A DNA stretch of 64,000 bases, taken from positions 124,001 through 188,000 of the forward strand of contig NZ_JACHOO010000008.1 in the NCBI RefSeq assembly GCF_014199915.1, in the 5' to 3' direction. Position numbers and translations under genes: made by a program. The stretch comes from Prosthecomicrobium pneumaticum (GTDB lineage Bacteria; Pseudomonadota; Alphaproteobacteria; Rhizobiales; Kaistiaceae). The notes below the pieces were generated by a model, which saw only the letters and a program-made list of their open reading frames with translations, was not told the DNA's origin and did not search any database. This document shows, piece after piece, positions 9,787 to 18,261 of the stretch. Each line of letters begins with the position of its first letter. Position 1 is the first letter of the stretch.

Positions 9787-11400
9787 TTAATCGGACAGCA
9801 TTCCGCCGGCCGCCGCGAGGGCCTCCGGCGTGTCGATGTCGAGCGCCGCGGCGGCGCCGATCTCGACCTCCGCGACCGCATCGGCATGGGCTCCGATCAG
9901 ATGGCGCGCGCCGGTATCCCCCTGGATGGCGAGGAGATCGGGAAAGAACGACCGGCTCCACAGCACCGGATTGCCGCGCCGTCCCTCCGCGGTAGGCAGG
10001 ACGATCATCCGGCCTGCGGCCGGGTCGAAGGCGGCGATCAGCCGGTCGATCACCTCCGCCGAGATCGCCGGCATGTCGGCGAGCATGACGAGCGCCCCGT
10101 CCGCCGCGCCGCCGGCGAGCGCGGCGATGCCGGCCCGCAGCGATGTCGAGAGGCCGGCGGCATAATCGGGGTTGTCGGCGAAGCGCACGGCGAGCCCGCC
10201 GAGCGCCGCCCGCACCGCCTCGCCGCGATGGCCGAGCACGACGACGATTTCGTCGACACCGCTCGCCCGCGCCGCCTCCGCCGCCCGGCGCACGAGCGGC
10301 ACGCCGCCGATCGTCGCGAGCTGCTTGGTCGGCCCGCCCATCCGGCTGCCGAGCCCGGCGGCGAGGATGACTGCGGCGACCCGCCGGCCGGGCGCCGGCC
10401 GCTCCTCGCGCGGCTGCGGCCGCGACACGATCTCCATCAGGAGGCCGCCGACGCCGAGGCCGGTGATCTCGTCGGGTCCGACCGGCAGGCCGGCGAGCAG
10501 CCGGTCGAGCACCCAGTCGAAGCCGTTCTCCTTCGGGCTGCGGGCGCAGCCCGGCGCACCGACCACCGGCCGGCCGGCGACCTCGCCGAGCACGAGGAGG
10601 TTGCCGGGATCGACCGGCATGCCGAGATGGATGACGCGGCCGCCCGCCGCGGCGATGCCGGCGGGGATCACATCCTCCGCATCGACGACGGCCGATGCCC
10701 CGAAGACGATCGAGAGATCGGCCCCCTCCGCGGCGAGCCCGGCGAGCGCGGCACCGACCGCCGCCGCGTCGTGCGGCACGCGGCGCTCGGCGAGCAGGGT
10801 CGCCCCGGCGGGTGCGAGCCGCGCAGCGGTGATGCGCGCGGTCTTCTCCATCACGCTCGGCTTGAGGCTCGGCAGCCTGGTGGCAACGAGGCCGACGCGC
10901 ATCGGCCGGAACGGCGCGATCCGTACCGGCGGTGCGGCCCGCACCGCGGCCTCGGCCCGCGCGAGGCTCGCCTGCGGCACGGAAAACGGGATGATCTTGA
11001 CGGTCGCCACCATCCGTCCCGCCTCGACGCGGGCGAATTCCGGAAGGGTGGCGAGGGTGATCGCCGGATCGATCCGGTTGAAGGCGTCGATCGCGGCCCG
11101 GTCGACGACGAGGAGCCCGGCCGACGACGCGTGCAGGTTCGAGCGGCCGGTGAAGGGCGCGGCGACGGCGACCCCCTCCCCTGCCACCACGGCGGCGAGC
11201 CGGCCGGCCGCCTCGTCCTCGTGCACATCCTCGGGAGCGAGCCGCGCCGCGATGACGCCGTCGAGCCCCGCAGCGGCGAGCCGCTCGACCAGCGCGGCCG
11301 TCAGCCGCGTGCCCTTCTTCAGCGTGCGGCCGCCCGCCTCGACCGAATGGGCGAGAATCGCGCCTTCGGCCTCGGAGAGCGCGATTCGGCCGAACTTCAC
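9787..11400 (-). CDS. Molybdopterin-binding / MocA-like nucleotidyltransferase fusion
   Basis: A 537-residue fusion. Residues 1 to about 325 resemble the MoeA/MogA-like molybdopterin-binding domain (KPSVMEKTARI near 180, GASAVVDAEDVIPAGI near 234). Residues 340-537 are a MobA/MocA-type nucleotidyltransferase with LAAGLGSRMGG (346-356) and Lys359. MocA adds CMP to molybdopterin for the xanthine dehydrogenase enzyme family; the choice of CTP over GTP is inferred from context. The start is GTG at 11400, overlapping the stop of the XdhC gene by four bases, so the two are translationally coupled and probably act in the same cofactor pathway. Confidence 0.88.
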   Translation of the reverse strand: MKFGRIALSEAEGAILAHSVEAGGRTLKKGTRLTAALVERLAAAGLDGVIAARLAPEDVHEDEAAGRLAAVVAGEGVAVAAPFTGRSNLHASSAGLLVVDRAAIDAFNRIDPAITLATLPEFARVEAGRMVATVKIIPFSVPQASLARAEAAVRAAPPVRIAPFRPMRVGLVATRLPSLKPSVMEKTARITAARLAPAGATLLAERRVPHDAAAVGAALAGLAAEGADLSIVFGASAVVDAEDVIPAGIAAAGGRVIHLGMPVDPGNLLVLGEVAGRPVVGAPGCARSPKENGFDWVLDRLLAGLPVGPDEITGLGVGGLLMEIVSRPQPREERPAPGRRVAAVILAAGLGSRMGGPTKQLATIGGVPLVRRAAEAARASGVDEIVVVLGHRGEAVRAALGGLAVRFADNPDYAAGLSTSLRAGIAALAGGAADGALVMLADMPAISAEVIDRLIAAFDPAAGRMIVLPTAEGRRGNPVLWSRSFFPDLLAIQGDTGARHLIGAHADAVAEVEIGAAAALDIDTPEALAAAGGMLSD

Positions 11401-12098
11401 GCCGCCTTCTCCCGTGCCACGGCGCCGCGCTTGCGGAGCGCCTCGATCACCTCGGCGAGGACGGCGACGGCGATCTCGGCCGGGGATTGCGCGGCGATCG
11501 GCAGGCCGATCGGGGCGCGGATGCGGCCGAGCGCCTCGGCCGGGACGCCCATGGCGGCGAGCCGCTCGAGGCGCTTCGCATGCGTCTTGCGGCTGCCCAG
11601 CGCGCCGACATAGAAGGCGCCGGCCGAAAGCGCCGCGGCGATCGGGTGGTCGTCGATCTTCGGATCGTGGGTGACGGCGGCGAGCGCGGTGAAGGGGTCG
11701 AGCGGCATCCGCGCCAGCACGTCCTGCGGCCATTCCGCGAAGAGCGGAATGTCGGGAAAGCGCTCCGGCGTCGCGAAGGCGGTGCGCGGATCGATGATCG
11801 CGACGTCGAAGCCGGCGATCCGCGCCATCGGCGCGAGCGCTTGGCTGATATGGACCGCGCCGACGACGACGAGGCGGGGCGGCGGCACATGGACGGTGAG
11901 GAACACCTGCGCCGCGCTCTCGGCGAGGCCCGACTTGCCCGACCGGAAGCGGGCGAGAAGCTCCTCGGCGAGCGGGTCGGCGGCGGCCGCCTCCTCGCGC
12001 ACCAGCCGGCCGGCGCCGGTCGAGAGATCGGTGACGACGATTGCGGCGCGGCGGGCGGCGCGGATCGCGTTCAGTTCCGCGAGCAGGGAGAGGTCCAT
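11397..12098 (-). CDS. XdhC family protein, Rossmann (C-terminal) half
   Basis: A 233-residue protein with the C-terminal XdhC Rossmann domain: RLVVVGAVHISQAL (about 93-107), the acidic strand end AIIDPRTAF and the C-terminal FYVGALGSRKTHAKR. XdhC proteins bind molybdenum cofactor and insert the sulfurated form into xanthine dehydrogenase-type enzymes. The usual N-terminal XdhC/CoxI segment is missing and is encoded separately at 12730-13068. The gene overlaps the downstream MocA-like gene by four bases and starts one base after the LysE-type gene ends. Confidence 0.88.
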   Translation of the reverse strand: MDLSLLAELNAIRAARRAAIVVTDLSTGAGRLVREEAAAADPLAEELLARFRSGKSGLAESAAQVFLTVHVPPPRLVVVGAVHISQALAPMARIAGFDVAIIDPRTAFATPERFPDIPLFAEWPQDVLARMPLDPFTALAAVTHDPKIDDHPIAAALSAGAFYVGALGSRKTHAKRLERLAAMGVPAEALGRIRAPIGLPIAAQSPAEIAVAVLAEVIEALRKRGAVAREKAA

Positions 12099-12099
12099 C

Positions 12100-12726
12100 C
12101 TAGCGCTCCATGGCGAGCCGGGCGCCGAGCGCGACGAGCACCGAGCCGCCGAGATAGCGCACCGCCCGCATCGCCCGGCCGGACCGCCGCAGCCGGCCGG
12201 TGATCGTCGAGGCGGCGAAGACGGTGACGATGTCGGCGAAGGAGAAGGTCAGGTTGACGACGACGCCGAGGATCAGGAACTGCGCCCAGACCGGCAGGCC
12301 GGCGGCAGGGTCGACGAACTGCGGCAGGAAAGCGACGAAGAACAGCGCCGCCTTCGGATTGAGCAACTCGACGAGCACGCTCTCGACGAAGGCGCGCCGC
12401 GCCGATTTCACCGCGACCTGCGGCGCCGCGGCGCCCTCCGCCTTGCTGCGGATCATCTGCACGCCCATCCAGCAGAGATAGACGGCGCCGGCGAGCTTCA
12501 GCGCCAGATAGGCCTCCGGCACATGGGTCAACACCGCCGAGAGGCCGAGCGTGGCGGCGAGCACATGTGCATAGCAGCCGGTGTGGATGCCGAGCACCGC
12601 CATCAGACCGGCACGGCGACCGCGGGCGAGCGTCTGCGCCGCCGTATAGAGGAGCGCCGGGCCGGGGAAGAAGGCGAAGAGGAGGGTCGCCGCCGCGAAG
12701 GCGGCGAGCAGTTCGAGCGAGGGCAT
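12100..12726 (-). CDS. LysE/RhtB family exporter
   Basis: A 208-residue inner-membrane protein of the LysE/RhtB amino acid exporter family. The family N-terminus is clear (FAFFPGPALLYTAAQTLARGRR near residue 17, then GIHTGCYAHVLAATLGLSA), and about six hydrophobic segments span the protein; ELLNPKAALFFVAFLPQF is the usual mid-protein motif. The exported substrate cannot be deduced. Its position is odd: it sits between the two XdhC-type halves with gaps of only 1 and 3 bases, so it is transcribed with molybdenum-cofactor maturation genes. Confidence 0.88.
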   Translation of the reverse strand: MPSLELLAAFAAATLLFAFFPGPALLYTAAQTLARGRRAGLMAVLGIHTGCYAHVLAATLGLSAVLTHVPEAYLALKLAGAVYLCWMGVQMIRSKAEGAAAPQVAVKSARRAFVESVLVELLNPKAALFFVAFLPQFVDPAAGLPVWAQFLILGVVVNLTFSFADIVTVFAASTITGRLRRSGRAMRAVRYLGGSVLVALGARLAMER

Positions 12727-12729
12727 CGG

Positions 12730-13068
12730 TCAGGCGACCTTCTCGACATAGACGCGGATACGGCCGCCGCAGGAGAGGCCGACCCGCCACGCCGTCTCGT
12801 CGGCGACGCCGAACTCGAGCATGCGCGGCCGGCCCTCGCCGATCACCTCGATCGCCTCGCCGACCACCGCGCCCTCGACGCAGCCGCCGGACACCGAGCC
12901 CTCGAAATTCCCCTCGCCATCGATCACCAGATGGCTGCCGACCGGCCGCGGTGCCGAGCCCCAGGTCTCGACGACGGTCGCGAGCGCGACCCCTCGCCCG
13001 GCCCGCGCCCAGCCTTCCGCCGTGGCGAGCACATCATGGTCGATGACCGCAGTGGTGGCGTCGCTCAT
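12730..13068 (-). CDS. XdhC/CoxF-type N-terminal domain protein
   Basis: A 112-residue protein consisting only of the XdhC/CoxI N-terminal domain. VALATVVETWGSAPRPVGSHL (about 27-47), GSVSGGCVEGAVVGEA and the C-terminal GLSCGGRIRVYVE are diagnostic, including the SGGC and CGG cysteine motifs. A strong GGAGGA lies six bases before the ATG at 13068. It is the physical partner of the Rossmann half at 11397-12098, so one XdhC function is probably split over two polypeptides, as in Cox-type clusters. It is followed by the LysE-type gene three bases later. Confidence 0.88.
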   Translation of the reverse strand: MSDATTAVIDHDVLATAEGWARAGRGVALATVVETWGSAPRPVGSHLVIDGEGNFEGSVSGGCVEGAVVGEAIEVIGEGRPRMLEFGVADETAWRVGLSCGGRIRVYVEKVA

Positions 13069-13125
13069 CGCTTCCTCCGGATTGCGGCCAATGATGAGCC
13101 GGTTTCCGGCCGTGGGCAACACGCC

Positions 13126-14052
13126 TCATCCGGCCTCCGCCGGATGGAGATCGAGCGCCCAGGTCTGGCCGACGAGATCCTTGCCGAAGGAATGATGCGG
13201 CGCCTCCTCGACGAGCCGGAAGCCGGCCGTCTGGTAGAGGCGGCGGGCGGCGACGAGCACGTCGTTCGTCCACAGGACGAGGCGGCGATAGCCGAGCTCG
13301 GTGGCGCGGGCAATGCAGCGCTCGACGAGACGCCGGCCGACGCCGAGGCCGCGCGCCGAGGGCTCGACATAGAGGAGCCGCAGCTTCGCCTCGCCCGGCC
13401 GGTCGCCATGGACGAGGAAGACGGAGCCGACGATCGCGCCGCCGCGCGTCGCCACCCACGCATCGTCGCGGGCCGGATCGAATGTCTCGACGAAGCGGCC
13501 GAGGATCGTCGAGACGAGCCCCTCATAGGTCCAGTCCCAGCCATATTCGCGGGTATAGAGCACCGCCTGGCGGTGCGTGATCCAGCCGAGATCGCCCGGC
13601 TCGAGGCCGCGGAGCGCGACCTGCTTCTCCGCATCCTCGCCGAGGGCAGTCCTGATCGCGGCCATCGCCTCGACCATGCGCGCCTGCGCCGCGCCGTCGA
13701 CGGGGGCGAGCAGGGTCTCGAGCTGCGCCCGCGTGCCGGACTCGAGCCGGGCGAAGGTGGCGCGGCCGGCTTGCGTCAGCGAGAGCGGCTTCTGCCGGCC
13801 GTGGTCCGGGCTGACGCGGCTTTCGACGAGGCCGCGGGCGCGGAGCCGGCCGGCGATGCGGCTCAGATGCGCCTTGTCCATGCCGAGCCGGCGGCCGAGC
13901 GCGGCAGCGGTCTGCTCACCGGCCGTCGCGAGCTCATAGACGACGCGCGCCTCGGCGAGGGTGAGGTCGCTCGCCGGCAGACGGGGGCGCAGGAGCCCGA
14001 TCTCGCGGGTGTAGAAGCGGTTGAAGCTGCGGACTTCCTCGACCGTGTCCAT
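13126..14052 (-). CDS. MarR-type regulator fused to a GNAT acetyltransferase
   Basis: A 308-residue fusion. Residues about 1-140 are a MarR-type winged helix (LTLAEARVVYELA, then the recognition region LGMDKAHLSRIAGRL and the basic wing SPDHGRQKPLSLT). Residues about 148-305 are a GNAT domain with the acetyl-CoA loop RGLGVGRRL and the typical end RRLYQTAGFRLVEE. Such fusions combine DNA binding with N-acetylation of an unknown small molecule or protein. A perfect palindrome sits 15 bases upstream of the start and suggests autoregulation. The XdhC-type gene begins 57 bases downstream. Confidence 0.9.
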   Translation of the reverse strand: MDTVEEVRSFNRFYTREIGLLRPRLPASDLTLAEARVVYELATAGEQTAAALGRRLGMDKAHLSRIAGRLRARGLVESRVSPDHGRQKPLSLTQAGRATFARLESGTRAQLETLLAPVDGAAQARMVEAMAAIRTALGEDAEKQVALRGLEPGDLGWITHRQAVLYTREYGWDWTYEGLVSTILGRFVETFDPARDDAWVATRGGAIVGSVFLVHGDRPGEAKLRLLYVEPSARGLGVGRRLVERCIARATELGYRRLVLWTNDVLVAARRLYQTAGFRLVEEAPHHSFGKDLVGQTWALDLHPAEAG

Positions 14053-14066
14053 CGGCGCCCCCGTTC

Positions 14067-14085
14067 ATGTTGTCGGTGACAACAT
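14067..14085. promoter_or_regulatory. Palindromic operator upstream of the MarR-GNAT gene
   Basis: The sequence ATGTTGTCGGTGACAACAT has perfect 8-base arms around a GGT spacer. It lies just before the MarR-GNAT start and after the end of the zinc alcohol dehydrogenase gene. MarR proteins bind palindromes of this size, so autorepression is the simplest reading. Binding itself is inferred. Confidence 0.65.
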
Positions 14086-14118
14086 TAGACCCGGCCGAGA
14101 TCGAAGAGAAGAGCCGCG

Positions 14119-15102
14119 TCAGGGCACGAGAACGGCGGCGCCCTGGAAGCGGCCGGCGCGCAGATCGGCGAGCGCTTCGTTTGCCGCGGCGAGCGGATAG
14201 GTGTGGGTCGTCGTCCGCACCCCGGCCCGGGGCGCAAGCGCGAGGAACTCGGAGGCGTCGGCCCGCGTCAGATTGGCGACCGACAGCACCTGCCGCTCCT
14301 CCCAGAGCAGCCGATAGGGAAACGGCGGAATGTCGCTCATGTGAATGCCGCCGCACACCACGCGGCCGCCCTTCGCGACCGCGGCGAGCGCCGCCGGCAC
14401 CAGCGCCCCGACCGGCGCGAAGAGGATCGCCGCGTCGAGCGGCTCGGGCGGCTTCTCCTCCGACGCCCCGGCCCAGCGGGCACCGAGGGAGAGCGCCATC
14501 GCCTGCGCCGCCGTGTCGCCGGCGCGGGTGAAAGCATAGACCTCGCGCCCCTCGAAGCGGCAGACCTGCGCGATGATGTGGGCCGCGGCGCCGAAGCCGT
14601 AGAGCCCGATCCGCGCCGCCGGCCCCGCCATCTTGAGCGAGCGCCAGCCGATCAGCCCGGCGCACATCAGAGGCGCGGCAGCGACCGGATCGTCGAAGCC
14701 GTCGAGCGGGAAGGAGAAGGCTGCGTCGGCGACGACATGGGTGGCGAAGCCGCCGTCGCGCGTATAGCCGGTGAAGAGCGGATCGTCGCAGAGGTTCTCC
14801 CGGCCGCTGCCGCAATAGGCGCAGTGGCCGCAGGCATGACCGAGCCAGGGCACGCCGACCCGCGTGCCGACCGCCGGCAGCGCGACGCCCGGACCGACCG
14901 CATCGACGATGCCGACGATCTCGTGCCCCGGCACGACCGGCAGCTTGGGGTTCGGCAGTTCGCCGTCGACGACATGGAGATCGGTGCGGCAGACGGCGCA
15001 GGCCTCGACCCGCACGCGGATCTCGCCCGGTCCGGGCTGCGGCTCGGGCCGTTCCTCGGCGACGAGCGGCGCGCCGATCGCCCGCAGCACCATCGCCCTC
15101 AT
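14119..15102 (-). CDS. Zinc-dependent alcohol dehydrogenase
   Basis: A 327-residue medium-chain dehydrogenase. Catalytic zinc residues Cys38 (CAVCRTDLH) and His60 (GHE) and the four structural-zinc cysteines at 91, 94, 97 and 105 are present. The Rossmann region starts at IGLYGFGAAAH, where the loop is GxGAAA rather than the usual GxGGLG. That variant and the sequence LGHACGHCAYC fit the group annotated as zinc-binding alcohol dehydrogenase family proteins; the substrate is unknown. It lies between the VWA/CoxE-type gene and the MarR-GNAT gene on the same strand. Confidence 0.88.
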   Translation of the reverse strand: MRAMVLRAIGAPLVAEERPEPQPGPGEIRVRVEACAVCRTDLHVVDGELPNPKLPVVPGHEIVGIVDAVGPGVALPAVGTRVGVPWLGHACGHCAYCGSGRENLCDDPLFTGYTRDGGFATHVVADAAFSFPLDGFDDPVAAAPLMCAGLIGWRSLKMAGPAARIGLYGFGAAAHIIAQVCRFEGREVYAFTRAGDTAAQAMALSLGARWAGASEEKPPEPLDAAILFAPVGALVPAALAAVAKGGRVVCGGIHMSDIPPFPYRLLWEERQVLSVANLTRADASEFLALAPRAGVRTTTHTYPLAAANEALADLRAGRFQGAAVLVP

Positions 15103-15126
15103 GCCGGCCCCCTCATGCCTGCCGCC

Positions 15127-16332
15127 TCACGCCGCCGCCTCGCGGAAGCGGCGCGGATCGGCTCGGCGCCCATCGCCCGACAGGGCGGTGACGAGATCGG
15201 CCACGGCGTCGAGATTGTGCACGGCGCGGAACTCGTCGACATGCGGCAGCAGCGCCCGGATGCCGCGTGCCTTCGCCTCGAAGCCGTCGAAGCGCAGCAG
15301 CGGATTGAGCCAGATCAGCCGGCGGCAGGAGCGGTGCAGCCGGTCTGCCTCGCGCGCCAGTTCCTCGCCGCCCTCGCGCTCCAGCCCGTCGGTGACGAGG
15401 AGCACGATCGCCCCCTCGCCGAGCACGCGGCGCGACCAGTCGCGGTTGAAGGCGGCGAGCGCGGCGGCGATGCGCGTGCCGCCCGACCAGTCGGCGACAG
15501 CGCCGGAGCAGGCGGCGAGCGCGGCGTCGGGATCCTTCATACGGAGCGAGCGGGTGACATTGGTGAGCCGCGTGCCGAACAGGAAGACGTGCACGCGCCG
15601 CCGGGCCGACAGGGCGTGCAGGAAATGCAGGAGCACCCGGCTGTAGCGGCTCATCGAGCCGGAGATGTCGACAAGCGCGACGATCGGCGGATGCCGCTCG
15701 CGACGCTGCCGGAATTTCGGCAGGACGAGCCGGCCACCGCTCCGCATCGCGGCGCGCAGTGTCCGGCGCGCGTCGATCCGGCCGCGCGGCGCGGCGGTGA
15801 AGCGGCGGGTCGGCACGGTGTCGAGCGGCATGGCGAGCCGGGCGAGCCGGCGTTCGGCGGCGGCGAGCTCCTCGGCCGTCATCTGCGCGAAATCGCGCGT
15901 CTTCAGCACCTCCTCGCCCGACACCGTCAGACGCGCGTCGAGCTCGACCTCCTCGACGGGCGGACGCTCGCGGTTCTGCTCGGCGAACAGCGCCTGCGCG
16001 ACACGCGATGCCGCGGCGCGCGGCGGCTCTTTCGGCCGTTTCGTCGCCGCGGGCGACAGCATGGCGAGCATCTTCTCGACGAGCTGCCGGCTGCGCCAGA
16101 ACAGGCGGAACGCCTCGTCGAACACCGCCCGCTCCTCGCGCTTCTTCACGAGCACGGCGTGCAGCGTCCAGTAGAAATCGTCGCGCGAGGCGATGCCGGA
16201 AACCTCGACGGCGCGGATCGCCTCGACGATCGCCGCCGGCCCGACCGGCAGCCCGGCCCGCCGCAGCACCCGGCCGAACTGCACGATGTTCTCGTCGAGC
16301 CGCCCGCCCGAGCCCTGCGCGCTGTCGTTCAT
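15127..16332 (-). CDS. VWA domain protein, CoxE type
   Basis: A 401-residue CoxE-like protein with a C-terminal von Willebrand A domain. The metal-ion-dependent adhesion motif is intact: Asp222, Ser224 and Ser226 in VALVDISGSMSRYS, followed by LFGTRLTNVT and LLVTDGLERE. In carbon monoxide dehydrogenase clusters, CoxE works with the MoxR-type ATPase CoxD to finish the active-site metal centre. The partner ATPase gene here ends seven bases before this start, so the pair is cotranscribed. No target enzyme is encoded in the window. Confidence 0.9.
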   Translation of the reverse strand: MNDSAQGSGGRLDENIVQFGRVLRRAGLPVGPAAIVEAIRAVEVSGIASRDDFYWTLHAVLVKKREERAVFDEAFRLFWRSRQLVEKMLAMLSPAATKRPKEPPRAAASRVAQALFAEQNRERPPVEEVELDARLTVSGEEVLKTRDFAQMTAEELAAAERRLARLAMPLDTVPTRRFTAAPRGRIDARRTLRAAMRSGGRLVLPKFRQRRERHPPIVALVDISGSMSRYSRVLLHFLHALSARRRVHVFLFGTRLTNVTRSLRMKDPDAALAACSGAVADWSGGTRIAAALAAFNRDWSRRVLGEGAIVLLVTDGLEREGGEELAREADRLHRSCRRLIWLNPLLRFDGFEAKARGIRALLPHVDEFRAVHNLDAVADLVTALSGDGRRADPRRFREAAA

Positions 16333-16339
16333 CGCCCGC

Positions 16340-17254
16340 TCACGCCGCCGCGCCGAGGCCGGCGCGCGTCTCCTCGATCAGCCGCTTGACGGCGCTCGCC
16401 TCGATCTTGGCGATGTCGTCCTGATATTTGAGGAGCACGCCGAGCGTATCCGACACCACGGTCGGATCGAGCGCCACCTGGTCGAGTTCGGCGAGCGCCG
16501 TCGCCCAGTCGAGCGTTTCGGCGACGCCGGGGTTCTTGAACAGCTCCATCCGCCGCAGCCGCTGCACGAAGCCGACAACCTCCGCCGACAGCCGCGCGCC
16601 GGCGCCCGGCACCTTCTGGTGAACGATCGCGAGCTCGCGCGCCGCATCGGGATAATCGACCCAGTGATAGAGGCAGCGGCGCTTCAGCGCGTCATGGATC
16701 TCGCGCGTCCGGTTGGTGGTGACGACGACGATCGGCGCGGCCGCAGCGCGGATCGTGCCGAGTTCCGGCACGGTCACCTGATGGTCGGCGAGCACTTCGA
16801 GCAGATAGGCCTCGAAGGCCTCGTCGGCCCGGTCGAGCTCGTCGATCAGCAGCACCGGCGGACCGGCGGTGTCGGGCTCGAGCGCCTGCAGGAGCGGCCG
16901 GCGGATCAGGAAGCGATCGGAGAAGACGTCCTCGACGAGCGTCGCCCGGTCGACGGAACCGGTCGCCTCGGCGGCGCGGATCTCGACCATCTGCGCCGCA
17001 TAGTTCCATTCATAGACGGCCGAGCCGACGTCGAGCCCCTCATAGCACTGCAGCCGGATCAGCTTGCGGCCGAGGCCGGCGGCGAGCACCTTGGCGATCT
17101 CGGTCTTGCCGACGCCCGCCTCGCCCTCGAGGAAAAGCGGCCGCTCGAGCCGGAGCGCCAGGAACAGCACGGTCGCGAGCGACCGGTCCGGCACATAGCC
17201 GCCCGCCTCGAGGAGCGCGAGCGTGGCGTCGATCGATTGCGGCAGGGCGATCAT
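16340..17254 (-). CDS. MoxR/CoxD-type AAA+ ATPase
   Basis: A 304-residue MoxR-family ATPase. Walker A is GEAGVGKT (44-51), Walker B VLLIDELD (134-141), and the sensor region PIVVVTTNRTREIHDALKRR follows. MoxR proteins act with VWA proteins as metal-centre or complex-assembly chaperones; this protein resembles the CoxD subgroup. The ATG at 17254 follows AAGGA; the longer in-frame start lacks conserved sequence. It begins a minus-strand operon with the CoxE-type gene and is divergent from the HAD hydrolase gene. Confidence 0.9.
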   Translation of the reverse strand: MIALPQSIDATLALLEAGGYVPDRSLATVLFLALRLERPLFLEGEAGVGKTEIAKVLAAGLGRKLIRLQCYEGLDVGSAVYEWNYAAQMVEIRAAEATGSVDRATLVEDVFSDRFLIRRPLLQALEPDTAGPPVLLIDELDRADEAFEAYLLEVLADHQVTVPELGTIRAAAAPIVVVTTNRTREIHDALKRRCLYHWVDYPDAARELAIVHQKVPGAGARLSAEVVGFVQRLRRMELFKNPGVAETLDWATALAELDQVALDPTVVSDTLGVLLKYQDDIAKIEASAVKRLIEETRAGLGAAA

Positions 17255-17457
17255 GGCATGTCCTTCGGAGGCGGCGGGCTTCCGGCCGGGCCGGACGCAC
17301 CGCATTATAGAGATGCCGCACCGCCCGCAAAGAGCGCGAAGGCGCTTCGGCGGGCGGGAAAGATGGCGGTCGGTCATGCCTGCCGCGGCGACGGCTTGGC
17401 GCGGCGGCCGTTTCGGCGCAGGCTCCGCAGACAAAGGCCAGCGCGAGGAGGAATGGC

Positions 17458-18186
17458 ATGGGCGAGCGGCTCGCCGCGATCGGCTTCGACGCCGACGACA
17501 CGCTGTGGCAGAACGAGCGCTATTACCGGCTCACCGAGGCACGCTTCGGCGAGCTTCTCGCCGACCACGCCGCCGCCGAGATGACGAGCGCCCGCCTGCT
17601 CGAGGCGGAGCGCCGCAACCTCGCGCTCTACGGCTTCGGCATCAAGGGTTTCACGCTCTCGATGATCGAGACGGCGATCGAGATCACCGAGGGCCGGGTG
17701 CCCGCCGAGGTGATCGGCCGCATCCTCGATTTCGGCCGCGAGCTGCTCGCCCATCCGATCGAGCCGCTGCCGGATGCCGAGACCGTGCTCGAACGGCTCG
17801 CCGGCAGCCACCGTCTGGTGCTCGTCACCAAGGGCGACCTCTTCGACCAGGAGCGGAAGCTCGCCCAGTCGGGCCTCGGCGGCTATTTCCACGCCATCGA
17901 GATCGTCAGCGACAAGACCGAGGCAACCTACCGCACCGTCTTCTCGCGCCACGGCGCCGGGCCGGAGCGGGCGCTGATGATCGGCAACTCGCTGCGCTCC
18001 GACGTCCTCCCGGCGCTCGCCGCCGGCGCCTTCGCAGCCCATGTGCCGCACGAGCTGACCTTCGCGCTCGAACACGCCGAGCCGCCGGAGAACGCCGCGC
18101 GCTTTCACCGTCTCGACCGGCTCGCCGAAGCGGTCGACCTCGTCCGGGCGATCGAGGCCGGAGAGGCGGCGGCGCCCGAAGGCTGA
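17458..18186 (+). CDS. HAD family hydrolase
   Basis: A 242-residue haloacid dehalogenase-type hydrolase, probably a small-molecule phosphatase. Motif I is FDADDTLW with the nucleophile Asp11 and Asp13, the mid-protein VLVTKGDLFDQE carries the motif II threonine, Lys lies in VSDKTEATY, and motif IV is GNSLRSD. The long helical segment between motif I and the core is a type C1 cap. The ATG follows a GAGGA sequence. The substrate is unknown. It is divergent from the MoxR-type gene, across about 200 bases with no recognisable signal. Confidence 0.88.
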   Translation: MGERLAAIGFDADDTLWQNERYYRLTEARFGELLADHAAAEMTSARLLEAERRNLALYGFGIKGFTLSMIETAIEITEGRVPAEVIGRILDFGRELLAHPIEPLPDAETVLERLAGSHRLVLVTKGDLFDQERKLAQSGLGGYFHAIEIVSDKTEATYRTVFSRHGAGPERALMIGNSLRSDVLPALAAGAFAAHVPHELTFALEHAEPPENAARFHRLDRLAEAVDLVRAIEAGEAAAPEG

Positions 18187-18261
18187 GCAGGGCCAGCCGC
18201 CGCGGCCGGCCGGTCTATTGCGGGCGGTCGAGCGTCATGACCCGTTCGGCGCGCTGCACGC

